Shown here: piece after piece, positions 15,451 to 24,297 of the stretch | How the letters are laid out: every line of letters begins with the position of its first letter | Position numbering within the stretch: position 1 is the stretch's first letter | Assembly: GCA_964471915.1 (NCBI GenBank) | Contig: CAYYID010000004.1 | Location: 1 to 64,000, forward strand | Length of the DNA: 64,000 nucleotides | From: JAIEPW01 sp964471915 | GTDB taxonomy: Bacteria; Acidobacteriota; Terriglobia; Bryobacterales; Bryobacteraceae | Direction: 5' to 3' | Notes under the pieces: generated by a model | The model's input: only the letters and a program-made list of their open reading frames with translations | The model's database searches: none | Told to the model about the DNA's origin: nothing | Position numbers and translations under genes: made by a program

Positions 15451-17733
15451 CTACCGCAGCTCGAACCCGCGGGAGCGCAGCCCCTCGATCACCCGGTTGC
15501 GCACCGCGGTGACGTCCTCGTTCGACAGCGTCCGGTCCGGCGCGCCCACCGTGAGGCGGAACGAGACTGAACGGCGGCCGTCGGGCAGCGCGAAGGTCCG
15601 GAGGTAATCGAGCGCCACCAGGTCCCCGGCGGCAAAGCCGGCCAGCGCGGCGTGGAGATCGCCCGTCAGCGTCCGCGGCGGCGCGACGATCGAGAGGTCG
15701 AACGCCGCCACCGGGAAGCGCCGCAAAGGCTGATACTTCTTCACCGCGGGTTGCAGTTCGCGCACGGTGTCGAGATCGAGATCCAGCACCGCGGCGCGGC
15801 CGGTCTCGACCAGCCGGGGATGGAACTCGAACAGCCGCCCCGCTTCGCGGCCCCCGGCGCGCAACACCGCTTTACGGTGCGGATGCTCATGGCCCAGCGC
15901 CGCCGCGGACAGGTCCACGGTTACTCCGGGCAGCAGCATTTCCGCCAGCCGCTTCAGCTCGAACAGCGCCGCAGTGCCGTCGCCCTCCCGGGAGTAGACC
16001 GCCGCGGCGAAATGCGTCCGTTCCAGCGGCAGATCCGCGTCGCGGCGGTGGATCTCTTTGCCGATCTCAAAGAAGCGGAACTCAGCGAAACTGCGCGCGT
16101 TGTCGTTGACGTTCTTCCACACGCCGGGCAGCAGGCTGGAGCGGAGGTAGTTCTGGCCGCTCGCAATCGGATTCACCACCTCGACCAGCGAGTTCGGCTC
16201 GATGGCGAACGCCTCCAGCATCGCGTCGGTGAAGAACGAGTAGTTGTACACCTCGGTATAGCCGTTCGCCGTGGCGAGGTCGCGCACCGCATGCTGGAAG
16301 TCGCGCTCGGGATTGCCCGGCGGCGCCACCGCGGGCGTCAGCGGCGGCCGCGGCGGGATCGCGGAATAGCCGACCATGCGGCCGATCTCTTCCACCAGGT
16401 CGTCGGGGATCGAGATGTCCTTCGTGGCGCGCCAGCTCGGCACCGTGACCACCAGTTGCCGGGCTTCGACCTCCGTCACACCGAAGTGCAGCGCCTTCAG
16501 AATCGCCATCACCTCGTCCAGTGGGATCGCGCGGCCGAGCTTGCGGTCCAGCCAGTCGAGCGGCAGCGCAATCGGCGGCGGTGGCGGAAACGGCCGGTGC
16601 ACGTCGGCCAGCCCGCCGGCCAGCCGGATGCCCGGCGAAACTTCCTCGAGCAACGCGATGGCGCGCGCCAGGCCCCGCACCGTGTTCGCCGGATCCTGCG
16701 ACTTCTCGAACCGCATCGACGCGTCCGTGCGGAGCTTCAGCTTCGACGAAGTCTTCCGGATCGAGGCCGCCTGGAAATTCGCGCTCTCCAGCACAATGCG
16801 CGTGGTACTGTCCGAAATCGCGCTGGGCCCGCCGCCGATCACGCCCGCGATCGCGATGGGTCCGTTCGCGTCCGTGATCAGCAGGTTCGAGGAGTCCACT
16901 TCGTACGTCTCACCGTTCAGCGCCGGCACCTTCTCGCCCGGCCGCCCGGACCGCACCAGGATGCCGCCCTTCAACTTGTCCGCGTCGAAGGCGTGCATCG
17001 GCTGCGGCAGCTCCGCGAGGATGAAGTTCGTCACGTCGACGATGTTATTGATCGGGTTCAGGCCCACGGCGTGCAGCCGGTACTGCAGCCACAGCGGCGA
17101 GGGCTGCACCGTCACGTTTTCAAAAACCAGCGCCGAATACCGGGGGCAAAGCGCGAAGTCCTCGATCGCGACCTCGATAGCCGGCTTGCCCGCCGGCAGC
17201 AGGTCCGGACGCACCGGGTCCAGCACGCGCTTGCCGAGAATCGCCGCCACCTCGCGCGCCATCCCGAGATGACCCCAGAGGTCCGGGCGGTGCGTCAGGG
17301 ACTTGTTGTCCACCTCGATCACCGAGTCCGGCACGAACGGAAAGTCCGCGTCCAGCTCGACGATGCCTTCGTGGTCCGCGTTGATGCCGAGTTCTTTGCC
17401 GGAGGCGAGCATGCCGTCGGACTCCACGCCTTCGATCACCTTGCGCCCCACCGGGACGTAGATGGTCATCAGGCCGGGACGGCAGTTCGCCGCGCCGCAG
17501 ACTACGGTCTTCACGCCGTAGCGCGGCGTCTCGACCATCGCCTTGCGATTGTGCGAATCGCCCAGCGGTTCCACCGACAGCACCTTGGCCGGGCAGGCCT
17601 CCGCGAGCCGCTCCGCCACCGCCTCCACGCCTTCGCACTCGGCGGTCTTCATCGTGATCAGCCGCGTCAACTCCCGCGGATCCGTTGCCAGGCCGTCCAC
17701 GAGTTCGGCCAGCCAGTGATGGGAGAACTTCAT
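15451..17733 (-). CDS. pheT: Phenylalanine--tRNA ligase beta subunit
   Basis: Large subunit of the alpha2-beta2 PheRS that charges tRNA-Phe and carries the editing site. The 760-residue product starts MKFSHHWLAELV and contains the EMAP-like tRNA-binding domain (VVCGAANCRPG to GKELGI, about residues 40-140), B3/B4 editing domain (NIVDVTNFILAELPQPMHAFD), B5 region (LDWLDRKLGRAIPLDEV), catalytic-like core (YNYSFFTDAMLEAF) and an anticodon-binding ferredoxin-like C-terminus (RFPVAAFDLSIVAPPRT). The ATG at 17733 overlaps the pheS stop (ATGA); the longer frame upstream of it is not coding. Confidence 0.96.
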   Translation of the reverse strand: MKFSHHWLAELVDGLATDPRELTRLITMKTAECEGVEAVAERLAEACPAKVLSVEPLGDSHNRKAMVETPRYGVKTVVCGAANCRPGLMTIYVPVGRKVIEGVESDGMLASGKELGINADHEGIVELDADFPFVPDSVIEVDNKSLTHRPDLWGHLGMAREVAAILGKRVLDPVRPDLLPAGKPAIEVAIEDFALCPRYSALVFENVTVQPSPLWLQYRLHAVGLNPINNIVDVTNFILAELPQPMHAFDADKLKGGILVRSGRPGEKVPALNGETYEVDSSNLLITDANGPIAIAGVIGGGPSAISDSTTRIVLESANFQAASIRKTSSKLKLRTDASMRFEKSQDPANTVRGLARAIALLEEVSPGIRLAGGLADVHRPFPPPPPIALPLDWLDRKLGRAIPLDEVMAILKALHFGVTEVEARQLVVTVPSWRATKDISIPDDLVEEIGRMVGYSAIPPRPPLTPAVAPPGNPERDFQHAVRDLATANGYTEVYNYSFFTDAMLEAFAIEPNSLVEVVNPIASGQNYLRSSLLPGVWKNVNDNARSFAEFRFFEIGKEIHRRDADLPLERTHFAAAVYSREGDGTAALFELKRLAEMLLPGVTVDLSAAALGHEHPHRKAVLRAGGREAGRLFEFHPRLVETGRAAVLDLDLDTVRELQPAVKKYQPLRRFPVAAFDLSIVAPPRTLTGDLHAALAGFAAGDLVALDYLRTFALPDGRRSVSFRLTVGAPDRTLSNEDVTAVRNRVIEGLRSRGFELR

Positions 17734-18755
17734 TTGAACTGCTCCAGGAACCGCAGGTCGCCGGAGTTCATCAGGCGGATGTCGTCCACCTGGTAGCGCA
17801 TCATCGCCAGCCGCGTCAGCCCGAGGCCGAAGGCGAAGCCGTTCCACTCCTGCGGGTCGATCTTGCCCGCTTGCAGCACGTTCGGGTGCACCAGTCCGCA
17901 CGGCAGCAGTTCCACCCAGCCGGACTGCTTGCAGACCGGACAGCCCGCGCCCCCGCAGATGAGGCACTGGATGTCGAGTTCAAAACCCGGTTCGACGAAC
18001 GGGAAGTAACCCGGCCGCAGGCGGACCGTTACTTCGCGCCGGAAGATGCCGGAGAGCAGCGTCTTCATGAAGTAGATCAGGTGCGCCACGGAGACGTCGC
18101 GGTCGATCATCATGCCTTCGAGCTGGTAAAACGTGTGCTCGTGCGAGGCGTCCACTTCCTCGTTGCGGAACACGCGGCCCGGCGCGATGATCCGCAAGGG
18201 TGGACCGAAGCGTTCCATTGCGCGGACCTGCATGGGGGAGGTGTGCGTCCGCAGCAGGTTGCCGCCGGACGTCCAGAAGGTGTCCTGCGTGTCGCGCGCG
18301 GGGTGCGTCGCCGGGATGTTGAGCGCGTCGAAGTTGTAGTATTCCTTCTCGACCTCGGGCCCGTCGACCACCGTGAACCCCAGGGACACGAAGAGCTGCT
18401 CGATCTCCCGCTGGATGATGGTCACCGGATGCAGCGCACCGCGGCGCACGCCTGGGGCGGGTACCGTGAGGTCCAGCCATTCGCCGGCCAGGCGCGCGTC
18501 GAGCGCGGCGGCGTCGAAAGCGGATTTCCGCGCCGCGAAGCGCGCCTCCAGCGCGTCCTTGGCGGCGTTCAGCACCTTGCCCGCGGCGGAACGCTCCTCG
18601 GCGGCGAGCTTGCCGAAGTCCTTCGAGAACTGCGCCAGCGCCCCCTTGCGGCCCAGCACGTCCACCCGGACGGCTTCCAGTTCTTCCGGCGTAGCGGCGG
18701 CGTCAAGCCGCGCGAGCGCCAGCGACTGCACTTCCGCGATGCGTTCGTTCAACAC
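17730..18755 (-). CDS. pheS: Phenylalanine--tRNA ligase alpha subunit
   Basis: Catalytic subunit of PheRS. The 341-residue protein has the N-terminal coiled coil (EVQSLALARLDAA, RVDVLGRKGALAQFSKDFG), then class II motifs: HPVTIIQREIEQLFVSLGF, DTFWTSGGNLLRTHTSPMQ (motif 2 region), RVFRNEEVDASHEHTFYQLE, and motif 3 GFAFGLGLTRLAMMRY. A C-x2-C-x4-C-x2-C cluster (CLICGGAGCPVC) before GW-E-LPCG is normal for bacterial PheS. It starts 5 bp after the ankyrin gene stop and overlaps pheT by 4 nt. Confidence 0.97.
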   Translation of the reverse strand: MLNERIAEVQSLALARLDAAATPEELEAVRVDVLGRKGALAQFSKDFGKLAAEERSAAGKVLNAAKDALEARFAARKSAFDAAALDARLAGEWLDLTVPAPGVRRGALHPVTIIQREIEQLFVSLGFTVVDGPEVEKEYYNFDALNIPATHPARDTQDTFWTSGGNLLRTHTSPMQVRAMERFGPPLRIIAPGRVFRNEEVDASHEHTFYQLEGMMIDRDVSVAHLIYFMKTLLSGIFRREVTVRLRPGYFPFVEPGFELDIQCLICGGAGCPVCKQSGWVELLPCGLVHPNVLQAGKIDPQEWNGFAFGLGLTRLAMMRYQVDDIRLMNSGDLRFLEQFK

Positions 18756-18760
18756 GGGAC

Positions 18761-19414
18761 CTAAGCGGGCTGCCTTTCGAGGATTTCGACCAGTGCGGCG
18801 TGGCCGCTGGTCAGGGCCAGGTCCGCGGGAGTCTGCTGGTTGGCCGCGCGGACGGAGCGGTCCGCTCCCCCGGCGAGCAACAGCTCGGCGATCTCCGCCA
18901 GGCCGCCCTGCGCCGCCGAGTGCAGCGGCGTCCAGCCGCCCGCCTGCGTGGCGTTCACTTCAGCGCCACAATCCAGCAGCAGCTTCACGATCGCCGGGTT
19001 GCGGCCCGCCACCCCCGCGTGCAGCGGCGTGTTCTTCATGGCGTTGGTGGAACGCACGTTGACTTCCGCGCCCTTGTTCAGCAACGCCGCGGCGGCTTCC
19101 GGGTGGCCGAAATACGCCGCCAGGTGCAAGGGCGTCCAGCCGTCCGGGGAGATCGCTTTCACCCAGCTCCGGTTGGCGTTGATGATCTCCTGCAGTTTCT
19201 CGGTCCGCCCGCTCATGGCCGCGGCGAAAACGTCGATCATCGCCCCGCGCTCCGCCAGCACGTTGGCGACGGCGTTCTGCTTGTTGTAGATCGCCGCGAC
19301 GAAAGCCGGCGTCCCCTTCTCGTCGCGAGCGTTCGCAAGCGTGGCGTTCGCGTCGAGCAGCGCTCCGACCCGGTCCACGTCTCCCGCTTGTATCGCTTCG
19401 AAGAGGTCCTTCAT
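18761..19414 (-). CDS. Ankyrin-repeat protein
   Basis: 217-residue protein, almost entirely ankyrin repeats: GDVDRVGALLDANATLANARD, a degenerate repeat around MSGRTEKLQEIINAN, then clear TPLHLAAYFGHPEAAAALL, TPLHAGVAGRNPAIVKLL, TPLHSAAQGGLAEIAELLLA and TPADLALTSGHAALVEIL. Such arrays mediate protein-protein contacts; the partner is unknown. No signal peptide is seen. The ATG at 19414 is chosen because repeats begin directly after it. It is the first gene of an ank-pheS-pheT transcription unit (5-bp gap to pheS), an unusual partner for a synthetase operon. Confidence 0.88.
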   Translation of the reverse strand: MKDLFEAIQAGDVDRVGALLDANATLANARDEKGTPAFVAAIYNKQNAVANVLAERGAMIDVFAAAMSGRTEKLQEIINANRSWVKAISPDGWTPLHLAAYFGHPEAAAALLNKGAEVNVRSTNAMKNTPLHAGVAGRNPAIVKLLLDCGAEVNATQAGGWTPLHSAAQGGLAEIAELLLAGGADRSVRAANQQTPADLALTSGHAALVEILERQPA

Positions 19415-19465
19415 TCCGCGCACACCGGTCCGGCGGATCGCCGGCTGGGGTAACACACCAGTCTA

Positions 19466-19927
19466 TCAGGCCGCCGGAAGGAAAACCCGCTCGCTCTTGG
19501 CGACTTCCCAATCCAGGTGGTTCACATAGAACAGCAGCGCCGCCGGCGGAAACTTCGCCTGGAACTCGGCGAACACCCGGCCTTGCCAGCCGTCCTTCAG
19601 GTACGACGCAACGTCGGCGTCCTTGGCGAAGAACCCCTGATCGTGCGGAATGCCCTGGAAGTCCAGCACCGCCTGAATCATGTCCAGGTGCGAGATCAGG
19701 ATCCCCTGCGACAGGTCCACCGCGAACTCGGCGTCCTGCTCCCCCAGCCGCGCCCAGAAGCCGGGCGTCGCCTTGCGCAGCGCTTCGTTGTTCAGTTTCG
19801 CCAGCCGCAGCCGGAGCTTCAGCCGTTCATAGAGCTGAAACGTCTTGAGCTTCCCGATGGAGATCCCTTGGATCAGTTCCCGGAAGCGGGCTTCGCCCAA
19901 CCCGAGAAAAATGTCGCACAAAGTCAT
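19466..19927 (-). CDS. Conserved-looking hypothetical protein
   Basis: 153-residue cytosolic protein beginning MTLCDIFLGLGEARFRELI, rich in helices and Arg/Leu (KTFQLYERLKLRLRLAKLN), with an acidic middle (GEQDAEFAVDLSQGILISHLD) and a FYVNHLDWE segment near the end. I do not recognise a family. A longer in-frame start at 19996 exists but would run into the purA promoter region, so the ATG at 19927 is preferred. It lies between the ankyrin gene (51 bp downstream of it) and divergent purA (71 bp). Confidence 0.6.
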   Translation of the reverse strand: MTLCDIFLGLGEARFRELIQGISIGKLKTFQLYERLKLRLRLAKLNNEALRKATPGFWARLGEQDAEFAVDLSQGILISHLDMIQAVLDFQGIPHDQGFFAKDADVASYLKDGWQGRVFAEFQAKFPPAALLFYVNHLDWEVAKSERVFLPAA

Positions 19928-19975
19928 TCTTCGACATTCTAGCGGTTCTGGCGGGCCAGTCCGCGATGGGGCGGT

Positions 19976-19981
19976 TACAAT
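19976..19981 (+). promoter_or_regulatory. Candidate -10 (TACAAT) for purA
   Basis: TACAAT preceded by GGT lies 17 nt before the purA ATG, predicting a leader of about 10 nt. No good -35 hexamer is visible 17 nt upstream, so recognition might depend on another sigma factor or an activator. Confidence 0.4.
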
Positions 19982-19998
19982 GTCCTCTTGGGTCATTC

Positions 19999-21306
19999 AT
20001 GAAGAACATCGTCATTCTCGGCGCGCAGTGGGGAGATGAGGGTAAGGGCAAGGTGGTGGACCTGTTCAGCGAACGGTTCCAGGTCGTCGCCCGCTACCAG
20101 GGCGGACACAACGCGGGACACACCGTCTTCATCGGGGAACAAAAGTTCGTGCTGAAGCTGATCCCCAGCGGCATCCTCCGCCCGGGCGTGGACGCGGTGA
20201 TCGGCAACGGCGTGGTCGTCGACTTGAAAGCGCTGCTGGACGAGATGTCCTACCTCGAGTCCGCGGGCGTGAAGGTGCAGCAGCAGCTCCGGATCTCGAA
20301 CCGGGCGCACGTGATCTTTCCCTTCCACCGGCTGGTGGAGAAGATGTCGGAGGCGCGCGAGGATCGCGTGGCGATCGGAACGACCGCCCGCGGCATCGGT
20401 CCGTGCTACGAGGATAAGATCGGGCGGCGCGGCATCCGCGTGGCGGACTTGTACGACCCGGCAAGCTTCCAGGTGCTCTACGACACGCTGGCCGAGGACA
20501 AGGAACTCATCGCCCGGACGTTCGACATCCACGAAGCGATCGATTACGCGGCGATCCGCAATCAGTACCTCGAGTATGCCGAGCGGATCCGGCCCATGGT
20601 CTGCGACACCGCGAGCTTCCTCAACGGCGCCATCCGCGAAGGACGCAAGATCCTGTTCGAGGGCGCGCAGGGCACCCTGCTCGACATCGACCACGGGACC
20701 TACCCCTTTGTCACCTCGTCCAGCGCCACCGCGGGCGGCGCCTGCACCGGCACCGGCGTGCCTCCCACCAAGATCTCGGGTGTCGTGGGCGTCTCCAAGG
20801 CTTATACGACCCGCGTCGGCTCCGGCCCGTTCCCCACCGAGAGCCTCACCGCCGACGGCGACCTGATCCGCAAGACCGGCAACGAATTCGGGTCCGTCAC
20901 CGGGCGGCCGCGCCGCACCGGCTGGTTCGACATCCCTCTGGTGCGCTACGCGGCGGAGGTGAACGGCATCGACAGCCTGATCATCACCAAGCTCGACGTC
21001 CTGGACCAGTTGGACGAGATCCCGGTTTGCACCGGCTACGAAGTGGACGGCCAGCGCACGCTGGAGATCCCGGCCACCTACCGGGCCTACGAGAAGGTGC
21101 AACCCGTCTACGAGACCTTGCCCGGCTGGGGCGCGCCCACGAAGGGCGTGACGGAATGGGACAAGCTGCCGCCCAAGGCGCGCGCTTACCTCGCGTTCCT
21201 GGAGGAACGGACCGGTGTCGAGGTCGGGTGCGTTTCCACGGGTCCGGAGCGGAACGAGACGATCCTGCGCGCGGGCTCGAAGCTGGAGACTCTGCTCGGC
21301 TCTTAA
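19999..21306 (+). CDS. purA: Adenylosuccinate synthetase
   Basis: Converts IMP plus aspartate plus GTP to adenylosuccinate, the first committed step of AMP synthesis. The 435-residue product starts MKNIVILGAQWGDEGKGK with the GTP-binding P-loop-like GDEGKGK, then YQGGHNAGHTV, SRAHVIFP-like NRAHVIFPFH, TARGIGPCYEDK, FEGAQGTLLDIDHGTYPFVT and TTTGRPRR-like GSVTGRPRRTGWFD with the C-terminal TGxEVGxxSTGPER-type ending. Length is normal. The ATG at 19999 matches family starts. Monocistronic, followed by a structured intergenic region. Confidence 0.97.
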   Translation: MKNIVILGAQWGDEGKGKVVDLFSERFQVVARYQGGHNAGHTVFIGEQKFVLKLIPSGILRPGVDAVIGNGVVVDLKALLDEMSYLESAGVKVQQQLRISNRAHVIFPFHRLVEKMSEAREDRVAIGTTARGIGPCYEDKIGRRGIRVADLYDPASFQVLYDTLAEDKELIARTFDIHEAIDYAAIRNQYLEYAERIRPMVCDTASFLNGAIREGRKILFEGAQGTLLDIDHGTYPFVTSSSATAGGACTGTGVPPTKISGVVGVSKAYTTRVGSGPFPTESLTADGDLIRKTGNEFGSVTGRPRRTGWFDIPLVRYAAEVNGIDSLIITKLDVLDQLDEIPVCTGYEVDGQRTLEIPATYRAYEKVQPVYETLPGWGAPTKGVTEWDKLPPKARAYLAFLEERTGVEVGCVSTGPERNETILRAGSKLETLLGS

Positions 21307-21367
21307 CCCTTGCCCCAGTCTGCTTGCGCGCTGGCGCAGGTTGTTAGAAACTACTGATTGAAGAGTC

Positions 21368-21427
21368 GCCCTTCCGTTCCGCCTCTGATCCAAGTAGGCG
21401 CATGCCTCGCGCAGCGGAAGGGCTTTT
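21368..21427 (+). other. Structured intergenic element: terminator or small RNA after purA
   Basis: GCCCTTCCG (21368-21376) pairs perfectly with CGGAAGGGC (21415-21423) in a 9-bp stem directly followed by TTTT (21424-21427). The 38-nt interior holds its own stem-loop (CGCCT/AGGCG). It begins about 60 bp after the purA stop. It could be a branched terminator or the 3' end of a small RNA. The rest of the 227-bp gap (21307-21533) shows no ORF with family features. Confidence 0.5.
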
Positions 21428-21533
21428 GATCGTTCAGTCGAGACCTATGGCTGCGAAGACCGCCGTCTTGAGGTCCAGGCCGATGTCGTCCTTTGACGGC
21501 CGGGCGTACAATAGAAGTTCGGAGGTCATTCCC

Positions 21534-21797
21534 ATGGCACAAGAGCGGACTTCAAGCGTCCTCTGGTTCGTGGCCGGTGCGGCGCTCGGCGCCACCGTGG
21601 CCCTTCTCTACGCCCCCCATTCGGGCCGCCACACCCGCTACCTCATCAAGCAGCGCGCCAAGCAGGGCGTGGACAAGATCGGCGAATACTCCAGCGAGAT
21701 CGCCGACAAGAGCCGCGAACTCTACGACCGCGGCAAGGCGGTGGCCGACGAGGCCGCCGAAATTTTCGAGCGCGGCAAGCGCCTGGTTGAAGGATAA
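21534..21797 (+). CDS. YtxH-domain small membrane protein
   Basis: 87 residues: an N-terminal transmembrane helix (SSVLWFVAGAALGATVALLYAP) followed by a charged amphipathic helix with repeated Lys/Arg/Glu (KQRAKQGVDKIGEYSSEIAD, GKAVADEAAEIFERGKRLVEG). This is the general layout of YtxH/gas-vesicle-GvpP-like stress proteins. GGAGGT 7 nt before the ATG at 21534 fixes the start; longer upstream frames are discarded. It is 26 bp ahead of pruA. Function unknown, presumably envelope stress. Confidence 0.82.
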   Translation: MAQERTSSVLWFVAGAALGATVALLYAPHSGRHTRYLIKQRAKQGVDKIGEYSSEIADKSRELYDRGKAVADEAAEIFERGKRLVEG

Positions 21798-21823
21798 CTG
21801 ACCCCCACCGAGGATCGACTCTC

Positions 21824-23398
21824 ATGAGCACCGCTACTGTTGCGTCCGCGCTTCCCGCTTTCCAGAACGAACCCTACGCCGACTACACCAAGCCCGAGGT
21901 CCAGGCCGCCGCGACTGCCGCGCTCGCCAAAGTCCGCGGCGAACTCGGCCGCAGCTACCCCCTGTGGATCAACGGCGCCGCCCACGAGACCGGCGACCTG
22001 CTGACCTCCGTGAACCCGTCGCGCACCAGCGAAGTCGTCGGCAAGCACCACAAGGCGACCAAGGAGCTGGCGACCCTCGCCATCGACTCGGCCGGCGCCT
22101 ACTTCGCGGAATGGAGCCGCACCCCCGCCGCGGATCGCGTCCGGATGCTCCTCAACGCCGCCGCCATCCTCCGCGAGCGCAAGATGGAATTCAACGCCTG
22201 GCTGGTGGTCGAGGCCGGCAAGACCTGGCCCGAAGCCGAAGGCGAGACCGCCGAGGCCATCGACTTCTGCGAGTACTACGCGCGCCAGATGGCCCGCTAC
22301 GCCAACCCGCCCGAGGTGGTCCAGATGCCCGGCGAGCGCGACGAAATGCGCTACATCGCCCTCGGCGCCGGCGTCATCATCCCGCCCTGGAACTTCCCGC
22401 TCGCGATCCTCGTCGGCATGACCACCGCCGCGCTGGTCGCCGGCAACACCGTCGTCATCAAACCCTCGTCCGAGACGCCGACCATCGCCCAGAAGTTCGC
22501 CGAAGTGCTGCTCGCCGCGGGCTTCCCGCCCCGCAGCTTCAACATGTGCGTCGGCTCCGGCGCCGTCGTCGGGGACCTGCTGGTCGAAAGCCCCAAGACC
22601 CGCTTCGTCTCCTTCACCGGCTCCCGCGAAGTCGGCCTGCGCATCAACGAACTCGCCGCTAAGCCGCGCAAGGGCCAGCTCTGGATCAAGCGCGTCGTGG
22701 CCGAAATGGGCGGCAAGGACGCCATTATCGTGGACCGCGAAACCGACGTCGACAAGGCCGTCGAGGGCGTCGCGGTATCGGCCTTCGGTTACCAAGGCCA
22801 GAAGTGCTCGGCCTGCTCCCGCGCCATCGTCGACGCCGCCATCTACGACGAGTTCGTCGCCAAGCTCAAGGCGCGGGTCGAAAAGATCCCGGTCGGCCCT
22901 TCGGAGTCCTTCGACGTCTACATGGGCCCCGTGGTCAGCGAAAGCGCCAAGAAGTCGATCCTGGACTACATGGAAGTCGGCAAGGGCGAGGGTCGCCTGC
23001 TCACCGGCGGCGGAACCGCTCCGGGCGAGGGCTACTACCTCCAGCCCACCGTGATCGCCGACGTGGACGCCAGGGCCCGCATCTTCCAGGAGGAGATCTT
23101 CGGCCCGGTCCTCGCCGTCACCAAGGCCCGCGACTACGACCACGCGATCCAACTCGCCAACGACACCGAGTTCGGCCTCACCGGCGCGGTTTACACCGAC
23201 AACCCGGCCAAAATCGAGCGCGCCCGCGAAGAGTTCTTCGTCGGCAACCTCTACATTAACCGGAAATGCACCGGCGCCATGGTCGGCGCCCACCCCTTCG
23301 GCGGCTTCAACATGAGTGGGACCGATTCGAAGGCAGGCGGACCCGACTACCTGCTCCAGTTCCTCCAGGCTAAGTCGATAGCCGAAAAGATACGCTAA
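21824..23398 (+). CDS. pruA: 1-pyrroline-5-carboxylate (glutamate semialdehyde) dehydrogenase
   Basis: NAD-dependent aldehyde dehydrogenase completing proline catabolism to glutamate. The 524-residue length and long N-terminal segment fit the RocA/PruA-type P5CDH family rather than generic ALDHs. Catalytic Cys328 lies in GYQGQKCSACSR and the general-base Glu294 in VVAEMGGKDA; the cofactor-binding PPWNFPLAI and KPSSETP motifs, FTGSREVG and the C-terminal HPFGGFNMSGTDSKAGG are present. No proline dehydrogenase gene is adjacent. Codons are strongly C-ending, unlike plus-strand genes after 36 kb. Confidence 0.93.
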   Translation: MSTATVASALPAFQNEPYADYTKPEVQAAATAALAKVRGELGRSYPLWINGAAHETGDLLTSVNPSRTSEVVGKHHKATKELATLAIDSAGAYFAEWSRTPAADRVRMLLNAAAILRERKMEFNAWLVVEAGKTWPEAEGETAEAIDFCEYYARQMARYANPPEVVQMPGERDEMRYIALGAGVIIPPWNFPLAILVGMTTAALVAGNTVVIKPSSETPTIAQKFAEVLLAAGFPPRSFNMCVGSGAVVGDLLVESPKTRFVSFTGSREVGLRINELAAKPRKGQLWIKRVVAEMGGKDAIIVDRETDVDKAVEGVAVSAFGYQGQKCSACSRAIVDAAIYDEFVAKLKARVEKIPVGPSESFDVYMGPVVSESAKKSILDYMEVGKGEGRLLTGGGTAPGEGYYLQPTVIADVDARARIFQEEIFGPVLAVTKARDYDHAIQLANDTEFGLTGAVYTDNPAKIERAREEFFVGNLYINRKCTGAMVGAHPFGGFNMSGTDSKAGGPDYLLQFLQAKSIAEKIR

Positions 23399-23497
23399 AT
23401 CAATAAAATAAGATAACTTAAACTTTTTTCACCTTCAAGCCTCACATTCTAGATCGGCTTCAGGGCTGCCCGCATCCTATCAGCGAGGAGTCCGCCC

Positions 23498-24295
23498 TTG
23501 AGCTTGGATCTGCGGCGTGAGTTCGAGACCCGGGAAGAGCTGATCGATTACGTCCGGCAGCAATTCCCCGACACAGCCGAGTTCGAGGAGTTCGTCCCCG
23601 AAACTCAGGGAGGCCGTCACGCGGCGCAAGCCCTGCTGGACGCCATCGACCCCAAACGCTACGGCCAGACCCGCAACAACCTGACCGGCGCCGTCACCCA
23701 GCTTTCCCCGTACATCCGCCACGGCGTCGTCACCCTCCGCGAGGTTCGGGATACCGCCCTCTCCAAGGTCGAGCACAACCGCGACGCGGCGAAGTTCATC
23801 ATGGAACTGGCCTGGCGCGAGTACTGGCAGCGGATCTACGATCACCTCGGCCTCGGCGTCTGGGAGGACATCGAAGAGCCCAAAACCGGCCACGCCCCGT
23901 CCGAGTACGAGGAAGAACTCCCCGCCAACATCAAGCGCGGCACCACGGGACTCGCCTGCATGGACGGCTTCTCCCGGGAACTCCGCCGCACCGGCTACCT
24001 CCATAACCACGCCCGCATGTGGCTGGCGTCGTACGTCGTCCACTGGCGCAAGGTGAAGTGGCAGGCTGGCGCCGAATGGTTCCTGGAACATCTGCTGGAT
24101 GGCGACCCGGCGTCCAATAACCTGAGCTGGCAGTGGGTGGCCAGTTCCTTCTCCAACAAGCCCTACTTCTTCAACCGCGAGAACCTGGAGCGTCACACCG
24201 ACGGCCTCTACTGCCGCGTGTGCCGCCACTACGGAAGCTGCCCGTTCGAGGGCGCTTACGAAGACTTGAGCCAGAAACTGTTCCAGATCCAATAA
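23498..24295 (+). CDS. FAD-binding domain of photolyase/cryptochrome as a stand-alone protein
   Basis: 265 residues matching only the C-terminal helical FAD-binding half of DNA photolyase/cryptochrome: RNNLTGAVTQLSPYIRHGVV, ELAWREYWQRIYDHLG, GFSRELRRTGYLHNHARMWL, LDGDPASNNLSWQWVASSF and FNRENLERHT, the residues that surround FAD. A normal photolyase has about 450-500 residues with an N-terminal Rossmann domain, absent here. The start is a TTG with GAGGAG about 9 nt upstream. The next gene, 2 nt downstream, encodes something like the missing half. A C-x2-C cluster (CRVCRHYGSC) near the end is unusual. Likely a light-dependent repair or sensory flavoprotein. Confidence 0.85.
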   Translation: MSLDLRREFETREELIDYVRQQFPDTAEFEEFVPETQGGRHAAQALLDAIDPKRYGQTRNNLTGAVTQLSPYIRHGVVTLREVRDTALSKVEHNRDAAKFIMELAWREYWQRIYDHLGLGVWEDIEEPKTGHAPSEYEEELPANIKRGTTGLACMDGFSRELRRTGYLHNHARMWLASYVVHWRKVKWQAGAEWFLEHLLDGDPASNNLSWQWVASSFSNKPYFFNRENLERHTDGLYCRVCRHYGSCPFEGAYEDLSQKLFQIQ

Positions 24296-24297
24296 CC

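Noticed and set aside
15652..17796. 714-codon open frame antisense to pheT
   Set aside because: Low-complexity Arg/His/Gln-rich translation typical of antisense frames in high-GC genes; pheT on the other strand is certain.
21722..23293. 523-codon open frame antisense to pruA
   Set aside because: Gly/Val/Asp-rich antisense artefact; pruA motifs on the plus strand are complete.
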